From positions 186,001-250,000 of the forward strand of contig NZ_CP107958.1 in the NCBI RefSeq assembly GCF_036075115.1: a stretch of DNA of 64,000 nt. Reading direction: 5' to 3'. This DNA is from Streptomyces sp. NBC_00377. Its GTDB lineage: Bacteria > Actinomycetota > Actinomycetes > Streptomycetales > Streptomycetaceae. A program made the translations under genes and the position numbers. The notes below the pieces were generated by a model that did not search any database, was not told the DNA's origin, and saw only the letters and a list, made by a program, of their open reading frames with translations. Positions 1 to 9,142 of this stretch are shown piece by piece (within the stretch, counting starts at the first letter, position 1; each line of letters starts with the position of its first letter).

Positions 1-695
1 GCCTTGTGCGGGATCCTGTTCGTCCTTCACACCGGGATCCAGTGGGAGTACCTACCGCAGGAGCTCGGCTTCGGCTCGGGCATGACCTGCTGGCGCCGGC
101 TGGCGGCCTGGAACGAAGCGGGCGTCTGGGACCAGCTCCACCAGCTGCTGCTGAACAAGCTGCGCTCGAAGAACCAGCTGGACTGGTCGAGGGCGGTGAT
201 CGACTCCTCCCACGTCCGGGCCGCTCGCCGGGGCCCAAAAGCGGACCCAGCCCGGTCGACCGCGCACGCCCGGGCAGCAAGCACCACATCATCACCGATG
301 GCCAGGGCATCCCGCTCGCGGTGTCGCTGACCGGCGGAAACCGCAACGACGTCACCCAACTCCTGCCCCTGCTCGACAAGATCCCGGCCGTGGCCGGAGT
401 GGTCGGCCGGCCGCGCAGCCGGCCCGACATGCTCTTCGCCGACCGCGGCTACGACCACGACAAGTACCGCCGGCTCCTGCGGCAGCGCGGCATCCGGCCA
501 GTGATCGCCGAACGAGGGCAACCGCACGGCACCGGTCTGGGCACTTTCCGCTGGGTCGTCGAGCGGACGATCTCCTGGCTGCACGGCTTCCGCCGCCTGC
601 GCATCCGCTGGGAACGACGCGACGACATCCACGAAGCCTTCCTCGGCCTCGCCGTCTGCCTGATCACCCACCGTCACGTCCAGAGGCTTTGTTAG
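1..695 (+). CDS. IS5-family transposase, 5'-truncated by window edge, read through a -1 frameshift
   Basis: DDE transposase of an IS5-type element; the window opens inside the gene. The first frame carries the N-terminal part (motifs GIQWEYLP, CWRRLAAWNEAGVWDQLH, VIDSSHVRA). The -1 frame carries GPKSGPSPVDRARPGSKHH, LFADRGYD and the C-terminal RWVVERTISWLHGFRRLR with its catalytic Glu. The frames meet exactly at the heptamer C_CCA_AAA (234-240), a canonical -1 slippery site, and the joined protein reads as the family's conserved GPK(S/T)GPSPVDR. I therefore favour programmed frameshifting over decay, though a random indel cannot be excluded. The left end and left inverted repeat lie outside the window. 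Confidence 0.85.
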   Translation, partial: LVRDPVRPSHRDPVGVPTAGARLRLGHDLLAPAGGLERSGRLGPAPPAAAEQAALEEPAGLVEGGDRLLPRPGRSPGPKSGPSPVDRARPGSKHHIITDGQGIPLAVSLTGGNRNDVTQLLPLLDKIPAVAGVVGRPRSRPDMLFADRGYDHDKYRRLLRQRGIRPVIAERGQPHGTGLGTFRWVVERTISWLHGFRRLRIRWERRDDIHEAFLGLAVCLITHRHVQRLC

Positions 696-701
696 GGCCA
701 G

Positions 702-727
702 TTAGACCGTGTCCTACATGGTCAGTT
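702..727 (+). repeat. Left terminal inverted repeat of the IS5-type element
   Basis: This 26-base repeat is perfectly complementary to 3003-3028. It begins TTAGACCGTGTCC and ends in GTCAGTT. It marks the left boundary of the interrupted element. Confidence 0.9.
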
Positions 728-1090
728 GGCGGTTGTGCTGGGCATGGGGAGTGGACGGTGGGGATGGATCGTTCCGGACGGCTTGTGGGAGTTGGCAAGG
801 CCGTTACTGCCGCCGGCGCGGGTGCGTCCGCAGGGCGGCGGGGTCGCGAACATCGATGATGAGGCGGTGTTTGCCGCGATCATCTACGTCCTGTCAGCGG
901 ATGCGCTTGGCGGGCATTGCCACCGTGCTTCGGAGCGTCGAAATCGACCGTGCACCGCCGCTTCGCCATCTGGTCTCGCGCCGGGGTCTGGGGCCGGCTG
1001 CATCAGAAGGTTCTCCAACTCCTGGACGAGCAGGACCTGGTCGACCTGTCCCGCGCGGTCCTCGATTCCGCCCACGTGAGGGCTAAAAAG
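726..1090 (+). pseudogene. IS5-type transposase, N-terminal half, frameshifted
   Basis: The reading starts near 726 or 744 and encodes an IS5 N-terminal region (WIVPDGLWELARPLLPP, then VFAAIIYVL). Near 897 it leaves frame. The expected continuation VSGCAWRALPPCFGAS, then TVHRRFAIWSRAGVWGRLH and LSRAVLDSAHVRAKK, is in another frame, consistent with loss of one base in the CTG-TC stretch. Coding similarity stops in the A-rich tract at 1085-1090 where the IS110-type element begins. The C-terminal half resumes near 2544. Confidence 0.85.
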
Positions 1091-1107
1091 TGCCCCTATG
1101 GTTTTCG

Positions 1108-2313
1108 TCAAGCGGTGTTGATCTTGGGCGGTTCGTAGAAGGTGCCGTCGCGGAGCATGGCGAAGAGGACGTCGATGCGGCGTCGGGCCAGGCAGACGAT
1201 CGCGGCGACGTGGTGTTTTCCCTCGCGTCGTTTCCTGTCGTAGTAGGCCCGAGAATCGGGCTGGGACAGTGAGGCGAAGGCGGCGAGGTAGAAGGCCCGC
1301 TTGAGCTGTTTGTTGCCTCGTCGGGCCGGGTGCTCGCCGCGGATTGAGGAGCCGGACCGGCGGGTGGCGGGTGCCAGGCCGGCGTAGGCGGCGAGGTGGC
1401 CTGCGGTGGCGAAGGCGCTGCCGTCACCGACGTCGATCAGGATGCGGGCTGCGGTCCTGATCCCGATGCCGGGCATCGAGGTCAGGACCTGGGAAAGAGG
1501 GTGTGCCTCCAGCAGTTCCTCGATCCTGGTGGCGAGGAGCCGGCGCTGGTCGAGCACGGCGGTGAGCGAGTCGGCCAGGCTGGGGACGATCAGGGCGGCC
1601 GCGTCAGTGCCGGGCACGACGACGGTCTGCTCGTCGAGCGCGTCGAAGATGTCTGCAACGAGCTGTTCTGCCATGCGCGGTGCCTTGGGCCGCAGCAGGG
1701 ATATCAGCCGTCGTCTGCCGGCTTTCCGCAACTGTGCTGGTGAGCCGTGGCGTTCGAGCAAGAACAGGACGGCCGGGTGATCCAGGCGAGGACCCAAGAC
1801 CCGTTCGAGCGAGGGATGGATCTGGGTCAGCAGCCCGCGCAGACGGTTCTTGGTGCGGGTGACCTCGCCGGCCAGGTCGTCGTCGAAGCCGACGAGCAAC
1901 TTCAGCTCGGCGACGGTCTCGTCGTCCGGCGCCAGGTCCCGCAGCGTATGCGGCATGGTGCGGGCGGCATCGGCGATGACCGCAGCGTCCCGGGCGTCGG
2001 TCTTGGACTCACCGGGGTAGAGGTCGGCGATCCGCCGCATCGTCAGCCCCGGCAGATAGGCGACACGACAGCCGGCATCCCGCGCGACGGCCAGCGGCAG
2101 AGCCCCGATCGAGGCCGGCTGGTCCACCACGACCAGCACCGTTCCATGCCTGGACTGGAGCTTCTCGAACAGCTCACGCAGCCGCGGTTCACTGTTGGGC
2201 AGCGGCTTGTCGAACACCTTCTTGCCCGCCGGAGTCAGGGCGGTCCCGTGATGCTCGCCTTGCCGACGTCCAGACCGAGGTAGACATCGTTCCCACCCTC
2301 GTTGCTCACTCAC
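1108..2313 (-). pseudogene. IS110-family DEDD/serine recombinase, frameshifted near its N-terminus
   Basis: Most of the protein is a clear IS110 recombinase: TVLVVVDQPASIGALPLAVA, YPGESKTDARDAAVIADAA, then a C-terminal Tnp20-type domain (MPGIGIRTAARIL, AAYAGLAPATRRSGSSIRGE with the conserved serine, RRGNKQLKRAFYLAA). The expected N-terminal segment VYLGLDVGK, holding the first Asp of the DEDD site, lies in a different frame from 2313 to about 2264. One base seems lost near 2257-2263. The open 401-residue reading therefore begins with a non-homologous MSEQRGWERCLPRSGRRQ stretch and lacks that Asp, so the enzyme is probably inactive unless translation slips. Confidence 0.8.
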
Positions 2314-2543
2314 CCTCCCCAGCAGACACCCTTCCCGGCCTCCGCTGCGGCATCAGCGTGCCGGCATCCACGTTACGAAGGCCTGCCCATCCCAGAGAGT
2401 GCGGATGAAGCGGTCATGCCCCTGATCAGCGGTCTGCCGATGCCTCCCGGCCCGGTGACACCACTTTTTCGATCATGCTCGACAAGGGGCGCAAGTCATG
2501 CCGGACCCGGAGACCGGGAACCCCAGTGCGGGGCCACGAAAAA
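2314..2543 (-). ncRNA. Candidate bridge-RNA region of the IS110-type element
   Basis: These 230 bases upstream of the IS110 recombinase contain no gene. IS110-group elements such as IS621 encode a structured bridge RNA with target- and donor-binding loops here. Position and size fit; I did not fold the RNA or identify its guide loops, so this is inference from architecture. Confidence 0.4.
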
Positions 2544-3016
2544 GGTAACGGGGGCGAACTTGCAGGTCCGAGCCCCGTGGACCGAGGTAAGCCCGGTTCC
2601 AAGATGCATGTCCTGTCCGACGCGAATGGACTGCCCCTACGGGTCGGGCTCTCCGCGGCCAACACCCACGACAGCCTGGCCCTGAAGCCGATGCTGTCCC
2701 ATTTCCACATGGGACACGAATCCCACGCAGCCGACTCCAAACCCGTGCGCCTTCATGCAGACAAGGCATACGACATCCCTCACCTGCGGCGATGGCTTTG
2801 GGGCAAACGCATCGGCGTCCGCATCGCCCGCAAGGGCATCGACTCCAGCGAACGTCTCGGACGTCGCAGGTGGGTCATCGAACGCACCATGTCCTGGCTG
2901 ACCGGCTACCGCCGTCTCAACCACCGTGACGAGCGGAAACCAGGCACTACCTGGCCTTTCTCGGACTGGCATCCGCCCTCTGCTGCTACAAGCGGTTCCT
3001 CAAACTGACCATGTAG
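2544..3016 (+). pseudogene. IS5-type transposase, C-terminal half, frameshifted
   Basis: Continues the gene broken at 1090: GNGGELAGPSPVDRGKPGSK, MHVLSDANGLPLRVGLSAAN, LHADKAYD, then RRRWVIERTMSWLTGYRRLNH with the catalytic Glu. Near 2941-2947 the reading slips again; the normal ending (HYLAFLGLASALCCYKRFLKLTM and stop) is in another frame and terminates inside the right inverted repeat, as is typical of IS5 elements. Confidence 0.85.
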
Positions 3017-3028
3017 GACACGGTCTAA
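3003..3028 (-). repeat. Right terminal inverted repeat of the IS5-type element
   Basis: Exact reverse complement of 702-727. It contains the transposase stop codon and marks the right boundary of the nested element. The GH13 gene begins about 260 bases beyond it; nothing recognisable lies between. Confidence 0.9.
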
Positions 3029-3288
3029 GGGGAGGTGCTGGTGACCCGCAGATTGACCTTGACAAAGCCAATAGCAGGGCGAAGGGCGATGTTTCCGGTC
3101 TCAAGCCTCATCGAGACCGGCCCCGTAAGCGAGTGTCCTCACACGCTGACCTGCGTTGTACTGGCCGTGGCGACGACTCATCTGTGTGTATGTAGTGATC
3201 CCTGTCCGCCGAGATCGTGGCGGTTGGCGTTGGCGGTCTTGATCTCCACTCTCCCCACTCGTGGTGGCTTGCTGGCGCGGGCCGCCGC

Positions 3289-5007
3289 ATGACCAGTCGC
3301 GACCATCCGGACCTGCCCTGGAAGACGTCACAGCGCCGGGACGATGCCCGCCACGGGGATGTCAAGTGGTGGCGCGACGCAGTCTGCTACCAGGTGTACC
3401 TGCGTAGTTTCGCTGATGGAAACGGCGATGGTGTCGGGGACTTGGCCGGGCTGCGCCGACGCCTTCTGTATCTGTCAGAGCTGGGTGTGGACGCGGTGTG
3501 GGTCAATCCCTGGTACCCCTCTCCGATGGCCGACGGCGGTTACGACGTCACCGACTACCGGGCCATCGATCCCACGTTCGGGAGCCTGCCCGAGGCCCGC
3601 GCGCTGATTGAGGAGATCCACGCTCTGGGGCTGCGCATCCTGATCGACCTGGTGCCCAATCACGCCTCCTCGCAGCACCCCTGGTTCAGCGAGGCGCTGG
3701 CCGGCGGTCCCGGCTGCGTGGGGCGGGACCGTTTCATCTTCAGGCCGGGCCTCGGGCCGGATGGTGACCTGCCGCCCAACAACTGGCGGAGTGTTTTCGG
3801 CGGTTCGGCGTGGACCCGGGTCGTCGAACCCGACGGCATGCCCGGAGAGTGGTACCTGCATCTGTTCGCGCCCGAGCAGCCCGATCTCAACTGGGACAAT
3901 GCCGAGGTTCGCCGGGAGTTCGAGTCGATCCTCAGGTTCTGGTTCGATCACGGCGTCGACGGGATCCGCATCGACGTCGCGCACGCCATGATCAAGGCCC
4001 CAGGTCTGCCGGACCTGGGCCCGGCAGACATCGAACTCATCGGCTCGGCGGCCCATCCAGGCCATCCTCACTGGGACCGCGAGGGAATCCACGACATCTT
4101 CCGTGACTGGCGCGCGCTGGCCGACTCCTATGCCGCGCCCCGCGTCTTCGTCGCCGAGGCGTGCGCACGCAACCCAGAACGCCTCTCCCGCTATGCCCGG
4201 CCCGGGGAACTGCACACCGCCTTCAACTTCGACTACCTGACAACCCCGTGGCGCGCGGCGCACATGCGCACCGCCATCGACAAATCCCTGACGACGATGG
4301 GCGCCGTCGGCGCACCGGCGACCTGGGTGCTCTCCAACCATGACGTCGTGCGACACCTCACCCGCTACGGGCGGCCGCAGTCCGACGGCCCGGTTCACGA
4401 CCTCGCCGATCATCTTCTCGCCGGTCCGTTCGACCTGGAGCTGGGGACACGTCGGGCACGGGCGGCCGCGCTGCTCACGCTGGCCCTTCCGGGTTGCGCC
4501 TACCTCTACCAGGGCGAGGAACTGGGTTTGTGGGAGGTAGAGGACCTGCCTGATGAAGCACTGCAGGACCCCATCTGGCGGCGCTCGGGACACACCAACC
4601 GCGGTCGCGACGGCTGCCGTGTGCCGATGCCCTGGTCCGGCGACACCCCGCCCTTCGGCTTCAGTCCCGACCACGCCGGGTCAGCCCCGTGGCTGCCTCA
4701 GCCGCAGGAGTGGAAGCGTCTCACCGTGCAAGTGCAGCAAGGTGACGAGCAGTCGATGCTGGAGCTGTACCGGCGGGCGCTGCACATCCGCAGGCTTCAC
4801 CCGGCCCTGGGCAACGGGGCATTGGGCTGGGACCCTGCCGCTGGATCCGGCGTGCTCTCCTTCATTCGTCCTCCCGGTTTCCAGTGCATCGTCAACTTCC
4901 GCTCTGACGCCCTTCAACTGCCGGATCACGGCGGGGTGCTCCTGAGCAGCGTTCCCCTGGAGAACGGACGCTTGCCCGGAGACGCGGCCGTGTGGCTCAC
5001 TCGATGA
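3289..5007 (+). CDS. Glycoside hydrolase family 13 alpha-glucosidase-like enzyme
   Basis: A 572-residue cytoplasmic-type GH13 enzyme that should act on alpha-glucosides. The barrel begins at WWRDAVCYQVYLRSFADGNG with the following DL-GL signature. Catalytic residues are visible: nucleophile Asp229 in GIRIDVAH, acid/base Glu290 in VFVAEA, and the third acid Asp352 in LSNHDVVRH. The YQGEELG segment typical of oligo-1,6-glucosidase/alpha-glucosidase types is also present. No signal peptide is seen. I chose ATG 3289 because residues before it (from GTG 3217) do not look homologous; neither start has a strong ribosome site. Exact substrate is not determinable. Confidence 0.88.
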   Translation: MTSRDHPDLPWKTSQRRDDARHGDVKWWRDAVCYQVYLRSFADGNGDGVGDLAGLRRRLLYLSELGVDAVWVNPWYPSPMADGGYDVTDYRAIDPTFGSLPEARALIEEIHALGLRILIDLVPNHASSQHPWFSEALAGGPGCVGRDRFIFRPGLGPDGDLPPNNWRSVFGGSAWTRVVEPDGMPGEWYLHLFAPEQPDLNWDNAEVRREFESILRFWFDHGVDGIRIDVAHAMIKAPGLPDLGPADIELIGSAAHPGHPHWDREGIHDIFRDWRALADSYAAPRVFVAEACARNPERLSRYARPGELHTAFNFDYLTTPWRAAHMRTAIDKSLTTMGAVGAPATWVLSNHDVVRHLTRYGRPQSDGPVHDLADHLLAGPFDLELGTRRARAAALLTLALPGCAYLYQGEELGLWEVEDLPDEALQDPIWRRSGHTNRGRDGCRVPMPWSGDTPPFGFSPDHAGSAPWLPQPQEWKRLTVQVQQGDEQSMLELYRRALHIRRLHPALGNGALGWDPAAGSGVLSFIRPPGFQCIVNFRSDALQLPDHGGVLLSSVPLENGRLPGDAAVWLTR

Positions 5008-5469
5008 CACCCGCGCGCCCACCGCTTGGGCCTGGAGCCTCGGCGGGGAGCGCCAACCACACGAGCCGGATGCAGGCCGGTGCCACCCAGATGGGCCTGC
5101 GAACTCGGCTGCCAGCTGCAGCAGGGCAACGCCGAAGTGACACCCACGTCGTCGATCATCCGATCGAAGGACGTACGTCTAGTCACGTAAGCCCTTCACG
5201 GGTGGTTCCGGAGCCCCTAATCTGGCATGGCGTAACCATTCATATCCGTAGCGTAATCATACAGTGGGTCGGCGATCGTGCCGCTCCCCTGTCCCCGAGC
5301 AGCCGGTCACGGAACCCGTTCCCAGACAACGAGCTGCTCCCTCCGGGGCCGACGTCCCTGAAACCTCGACTGCGATCGCTCTGATCGCCTCTCCTCAGGG
5401 CCAGCTACCGACTCCGGTGTTCCGCTGCTCCCGGCAGCCCGCGTCGACTTGCAAGCGACGGAGACCGTC
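5008..5469. other. Intergenic region upstream of the beta-helix gene
   Basis: No gene is supported in these 462 bases. A relatively AT-rich patch around 5225-5265 stands out from the GC-rich surroundings and may hold the promoter of the downstream gene, but I could not assign -35/-10 boxes with confidence. Confidence 0.4.
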
Positions 5470-6888
5470 ATGGCCACCAGCTACTGGTTCAACGTCCTGG
5501 ACTACGGTGCGACCGCCAACGGCGTCACCGATGACACCACCGCAATCCAATCCGCGATCAACGCCGTGCCCTCCTCCGGAGGAACTGTCGTTTTCCCGGC
5601 GGGCACCTACAAAATCTCCTCCGCCTTGGTGGCCCGCTCCAACCTGATCCTGCAAGGTGTCAGCGACGGCTCGTCGGTGATCTCGCAGAGCAGCACCACG
5701 GCCCACGGCCTCACCGGCTCGGACATCACGAGGCTGACCCTCCAGGATCTCACCGTCCAGGGTCCGGGCAGCGGCAGTGGTAAAGGGATCCTGCTGACGC
5801 GGTCGGCGAATCCCGCGACCGTCTCGCTGACGTTCTCGCGCATGACGGTGAAGTTCTTCGGCAACACCGGCATCGAGCTGTCCAATCCGATCGTGTCCAC
5901 GTTCACCGGAGTGACATCGGCCAACAACGGCAACCACGGCTGGGACATCCACGGTGTCTCCGGCGGCGCGGCAGGGACGAGTTGCTCGTTCATCGCCTGC
6001 TACGCCGACATCGTCACCAACGCCGGTTTCCGTCTCGACACGATGGCCTACTGCTCCTTCGTCGGCTGCGCCGCGGACCACTGCGGCATCGGCTACGAGG
6101 TGACCGGTGTCGGAAGCCAGGGCATCAGCTTCACCGGGTGCGGAGCCGAATCCGCAGTCAACCGCGGCACCGGATACAACGGCTACAGCTGGAAGATCAA
6201 CGCGGCGATCGGTGTGGGCCTGTACAACCCCTTCACCTACAACAGTCCCAACGTCAGCATCTGGGTCACCGGCGGCGCCCGGGCGGTCAGCATCCTCGGA
6301 TTCGCCGAGAACACACCCACCGGTACGGCGGTCAACTCGATCAAAGTCGACTCCGGCTGCTCGGCCACCCTCGGCGACTGCAGCAACGTGGAGCCCCTGT
6401 CGCTGGCGGGCAGTACCAACATCATCAACGACACCGCCGGCGGCACCGTCGCCGCCGGGTTCGTCTACGGCGCGGACTCCGCCTACTACGAAGGCACCGT
6501 CTCCTCCGGCACCGCGCCGGCCTCGGCCGAGCACCTGACGCGCAAGGACTACGTTGACGCCAAGGTCAACCCCGCCCCCGTCACCCTCACCGACGCCCCC
6601 ACCATCGCCACCAACGCGGCCCTCGGCAACCTCTTCCGCGTCACCCTGCAGGGCAACAGGACCCTGGGCACACCGACCAACCCCACCAACGGCCAACGCG
6701 TCACCTGGGAACTCATCCAGGACGCCACCGGAAACCGCACCCTCACCCTCAGTTCAGCCTTCGTCCGAGGTACCACCATCCCGACCGTCACCCTCACCAC
6801 CACGGCCAACAAACGGGACTTCCTCACCGCGATCTACAACGCCACCACGAACAAGTGGTACGTACTCGACTTCGTCAAGGGCTTCTGA
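5470..6888 (+). CDS. Right-handed beta-helix protein, pectate-lyase-3/tailspike-like
   Basis: A 472-residue protein that opens with FNVLDYGATANGVTDDTTAI, the hallmark of the Pectate_lyase_3 (GH28-related) N-terminus. Thr/Ser/Gly/Asn-rich beta-helix rungs follow to about residue 310. The C-terminal segment (LTRKDYVDAKV, then repeats around TLTDAPTIATNAALGNLFRVTL and ending NKWYVLDFVKGF) resembles phage tail or surface trimerisation modules. There is no signal peptide or membrane segment. ATG 5470 has a GGAG ribosome site six bases upstream. It could be a polysaccharide-degrading enzyme or a structural tailspike-like protein; no catalytic residues were assigned. It lies between a GH13 enzyme and a polysaccharide-type glycosyltransferase. 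Confidence 0.75.
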   Translation: MATSYWFNVLDYGATANGVTDDTTAIQSAINAVPSSGGTVVFPAGTYKISSALVARSNLILQGVSDGSSVISQSSTTAHGLTGSDITRLTLQDLTVQGPGSGSGKGILLTRSANPATVSLTFSRMTVKFFGNTGIELSNPIVSTFTGVTSANNGNHGWDIHGVSGGAAGTSCSFIACYADIVTNAGFRLDTMAYCSFVGCAADHCGIGYEVTGVGSQGISFTGCGAESAVNRGTGYNGYSWKINAAIGVGLYNPFTYNSPNVSIWVTGGARAVSILGFAENTPTGTAVNSIKVDSGCSATLGDCSNVEPLSLAGSTNIINDTAGGTVAAGFVYGADSAYYEGTVSSGTAPASAEHLTRKDYVDAKVNPAPVTLTDAPTIATNAALGNLFRVTLQGNRTLGTPTNPTNGQRVTWELIQDATGNRTLTLSSAFVRGTTIPTVTLTTTANKRDFLTAIYNATTNKWYVLDFVKGF

Positions 6889-7304
6889 CCAGCAGGGGCC
6901 GTGGCGAGACTCGACCGCAGTGATCCACTTGCCGGGCGGCCATGACCGGGGAGAATCGACGGTAGAGGCGCAACCGCCGTTTCCCGGCGAGCAGAGCCGG
7001 TCGGCGGGCCGGATCAGGTCTTGGCGCGGCGGCTGCCGCGGTGCTCCGACGAGGACAGCCTCCTCACCGATGCCGCGAGTCCGTCCGCCGCTGTCATCCT
7101 CGCTCAAGGCAATCCGGCGCCCTTCAGGAGCAGGAACCCGATCCTCCTGTCGCAGGCTGCGTCGTGGAAGAAGCCCGTCTGGCCGATGGGCGCTACCCGG
7201 AAGCCGAGGTGTCATCGTTGGGCCGGCCGACGCGGGGGGAGACGCGCAAAGAGGCTTGGGGGCCTGCGTTCGTACGTCAGCGCAGAGACCTGACCGCCAA
7301 GGGT
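6889..7304. other. Intergenic region before the glycosyltransferase
   Basis: Open frames cross this 416-base stretch, including an in-frame upstream extension of the glycosyltransferase, but their translations are low-complexity and Arg-rich with no homology I recognise. No hairpin or promoter is evident. Confidence 0.4.
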
Positions 7305-8711
7305 ATGACCCTGCCGGGACACATATCCGACCTTCGCCGCGCCGGTCCTGGACGGATCGTCGTGCTGGTGCCCGCGCACGACGAGGAAGCGCTCATCGCC
7401 GAGACTCTTCAGTCGCTCGCGGCCCAGAGCAGACCTGCGGACGAGGTCATCGTCGTCGCCGACCGGTGCACCGACCGCACCGCTCAGATCAGCACAGCCC
7501 ACGGCGCGAGGGTCGTCGAATCGGTCGGGAACACGCAGGCCAAGGCCGGTGCGCTCAACCAGGTCCTGGACGAATTACTGCCACGGCTGTCCGACGACGA
7601 CGCCGTCATGGTCATGGACTCCGACACCTCGTTGTCCTCCGAGTTCATCGCCAGGGCAGCTCGCCGCCTACACGAACAGGAACCCGGCCTCCCCCCCATA
7701 GGGGGCGTGGGCGCCATCTTCTTCGGCTACCCCCTGCACGGTCTGGTCTGCCACCTCCAGGACAACGAGTACGTGCGCTACGCACGTGAACTCCACCGCC
7801 GCCGCGGCCGCGCCGACGTCCTGACCGGCACAGCCTCCCTCTACCCGGCCAAGGCCCTGCGTCAGATCCAGCGAGCCCGCGCAGAGAGCACCCTGCCGAG
7901 GGGGGACGACGTCTACGACGTGGAGTCGCTGACCGAGGACAACGAACTGACCCTCGCACTCAAACAGCTCGGATACCGCTGTGTGTCCCCGTGCGCCTGC
8001 ATCGTGGGCACCGAACTCATGCCCACCTGGTCCCGGCTCTACTACCAGCGGCTTCGGTGGCAGCGCGGCGCCCTGGACAACCTCAAGGCCTACGGCCTCA
8101 CCCGCGTCACGCTGCCCTACATGTGCCGGCAGGCGCTCACCTATCTGAGCGTGGCGTTCGTCCCCTTCTTCCTCACCGTCCTGGGGTACTACACGGTGAC
8201 CAAGGGTTTCCCGGGAGTGCCGTGGTTCTGGGCCACGGTCACCGGCATCGCCGCCTTCGAACGCGTCTGGGCAGCCAAACGCGGCGGCTGGAAGTCCCTG
8301 CTGCTCGCCGTCGCGATCGTGCCGGAAGTGCTGTTCGACCAATTCCTCAACGTGGTCTACGCCAAAGCGCTCATCGACATCCTGACCCGCTCCGACGCCA
8401 CCTGGGAACAAGCACGCGGCCGTAAGAAACGCCTCCGTAGGCTGCTGGTCACCACCTGCGGTCTGGTCCTCCTACTGGCCGGCGTCGTGGGTCTGGCATT
8501 CGCCTGCATCGCGCTCGGCATCGCCTGGCACCTGATCGCCGTCTTCGTACTCTCCGGCGCCGCCGCAGCAGTCATCCGCCTCAGCCGCCTGTTTCCCCTC
8601 GGACTGCTGCTGTCCCTGCCCAGCGGAGAACCCAAGCACGACGACATGCCACCCTGGCGCCAACCAGCGACACCAATCCCGGCATCGACCGGCTCCCGCA
8701 CCCACGGTTAA
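7305..8711 (+). CDS. Processive family 2 glycosyltransferase, membrane-anchored
   Basis: A 468-residue GT2 enzyme of the cellulose/hyaluronan/poly-GlcNAc synthase type, expected to polymerise a beta-linked glycan from a nucleotide sugar at the membrane. The GT-A start VVLVPAHDEE is followed by the DxD motif Asp105-Ser-Asp107 in VMDSDTS, the TEDNEL acidic motif (Asp212) and the processive motif QRLRW (248-252). Several hydrophobic segments follow (around LSVAFVPFFLTVLGYY, LLLAVAIVPEVLF and LVLLLAGVVGLAFACIALGI). ATG 7305 has AAGGG very close upstream, so the start is uncertain. The product sugar is unknown. Confidence 0.82.
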   Translation: MTLPGHISDLRRAGPGRIVVLVPAHDEEALIAETLQSLAAQSRPADEVIVVADRCTDRTAQISTAHGARVVESVGNTQAKAGALNQVLDELLPRLSDDDAVMVMDSDTSLSSEFIARAARRLHEQEPGLPPIGGVGAIFFGYPLHGLVCHLQDNEYVRYARELHRRRGRADVLTGTASLYPAKALRQIQRARAESTLPRGDDVYDVESLTEDNELTLALKQLGYRCVSPCACIVGTELMPTWSRLYYQRLRWQRGALDNLKAYGLTRVTLPYMCRQALTYLSVAFVPFFLTVLGYYTVTKGFPGVPWFWATVTGIAAFERVWAAKRGGWKSLLLAVAIVPEVLFDQFLNVVYAKALIDILTRSDATWEQARGRKKRLRRLLVTTCGLVLLLAGVVGLAFACIALGIAWHLIAVFVLSGAAAAVIRLSRLFPLGLLLSLPSGEPKHDDMPPWRQPATPIPASTGSRTHG

Positions 8712-9142
8712 CTGGTCACGGAAGCCACAACCGCCCCACGGCTACCGGTCCGAACCGCAAAGCCTTGCGCCAGCCCGCACCCACGCCCGCAGCGTTGACC
8801 AATCCTCGACGGCTGGAGAAGGTTCGGGGGCCCTACTGCCTCCCATGGACCTGCTTGCAGCCGGATGCGCAACGTCATCACCGACTGCTCCGCGGCGCAT
8901 GCAACAACAAGCCCTTCGATACAGAAGCCTGGCGTTCCCCGAGATCCGGGCGGCGGCCTTGGCGCAGCTGCCGGAGGACACCGGGCTGGACGGTGTTATG
9001 TGACCTGTGCGGGTGTCTCAGCCCCAAGGTGTCTCAGGTGGCGCACTTCTGTAGACGAGAGGCGTTGGCCGCCGATGGTTCAGGGAGCCGAAGAAGGAAC
9101 AGGGCCGTGCGGCCGTCAGCGCGGCACAGATAACCTGCGCGA
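8712..9142. other. Region with little coding signal
   Basis: Apart from a short DNA-ligase-like fragment listed separately, I see no gene, RNA or repeat in this 431-base gap. Confidence 0.4.
8917..9003 (+). pseudogene. Short fragment of an ATP-dependent DNA ligase
   Basis: A 28-codon reading ending at TGA 9001-9003 contains FPEIRAAALAQLPEDTGLDG, which resembles the segment just before the ELVVW motif in small Streptomyces ATP-dependent DNA ligases. Nothing ligase-like continues on either side. A longer remnant of the same kind of gene lies at 61554-61957. The call rests on a short match and family memory. Confidence 0.4.

Larger units (their letters stand above)
1091..2543 (-). mobile_element. 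IS110-family insertion sequence nested in an IS5-type element
   Basis: The boundaries are inferred from where the host transposase reading is broken and resumes. The element has one minus-strand recombinase gene, only about 17 bases after its stop, and about 230 non-coding bases upstream of its start. That layout fits IS110-group elements, whose long non-coding left end encodes the bridge RNA. No terminal inverted repeats were seen, as is usual for the family. Exact ends are uncertain by a few bases because both junctions lie in A-tracts. Confidence 0.75.
702..3028. mobile_element. Decayed IS5-type element interrupted by an IS110-type element
   Basis: The ends are a perfect 26-bp inverted repeat (702-727 and 3003-3028). 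Inside is an IS5/ISL2-like transposase on the plus strand, split by about 1.45 kb of IS110-type DNA whose edges lie in A-rich tracts near 1085-1090 and 2539-2545. The element directly abuts the end of the upstream IS5-type element. The host transposase also has frameshifts on each side of the insertion, so the composite is dead as an autonomous IS5 element. No convincing target-site duplication is visible. Confidence 0.85.

Noticed and set aside
3475..4674. Long minus-strand open frame opposite the GH13 gene
   Set aside because: Typical high-GC antisense shadow; the plus strand has an unambiguous GH13 protein with catalytic residues.
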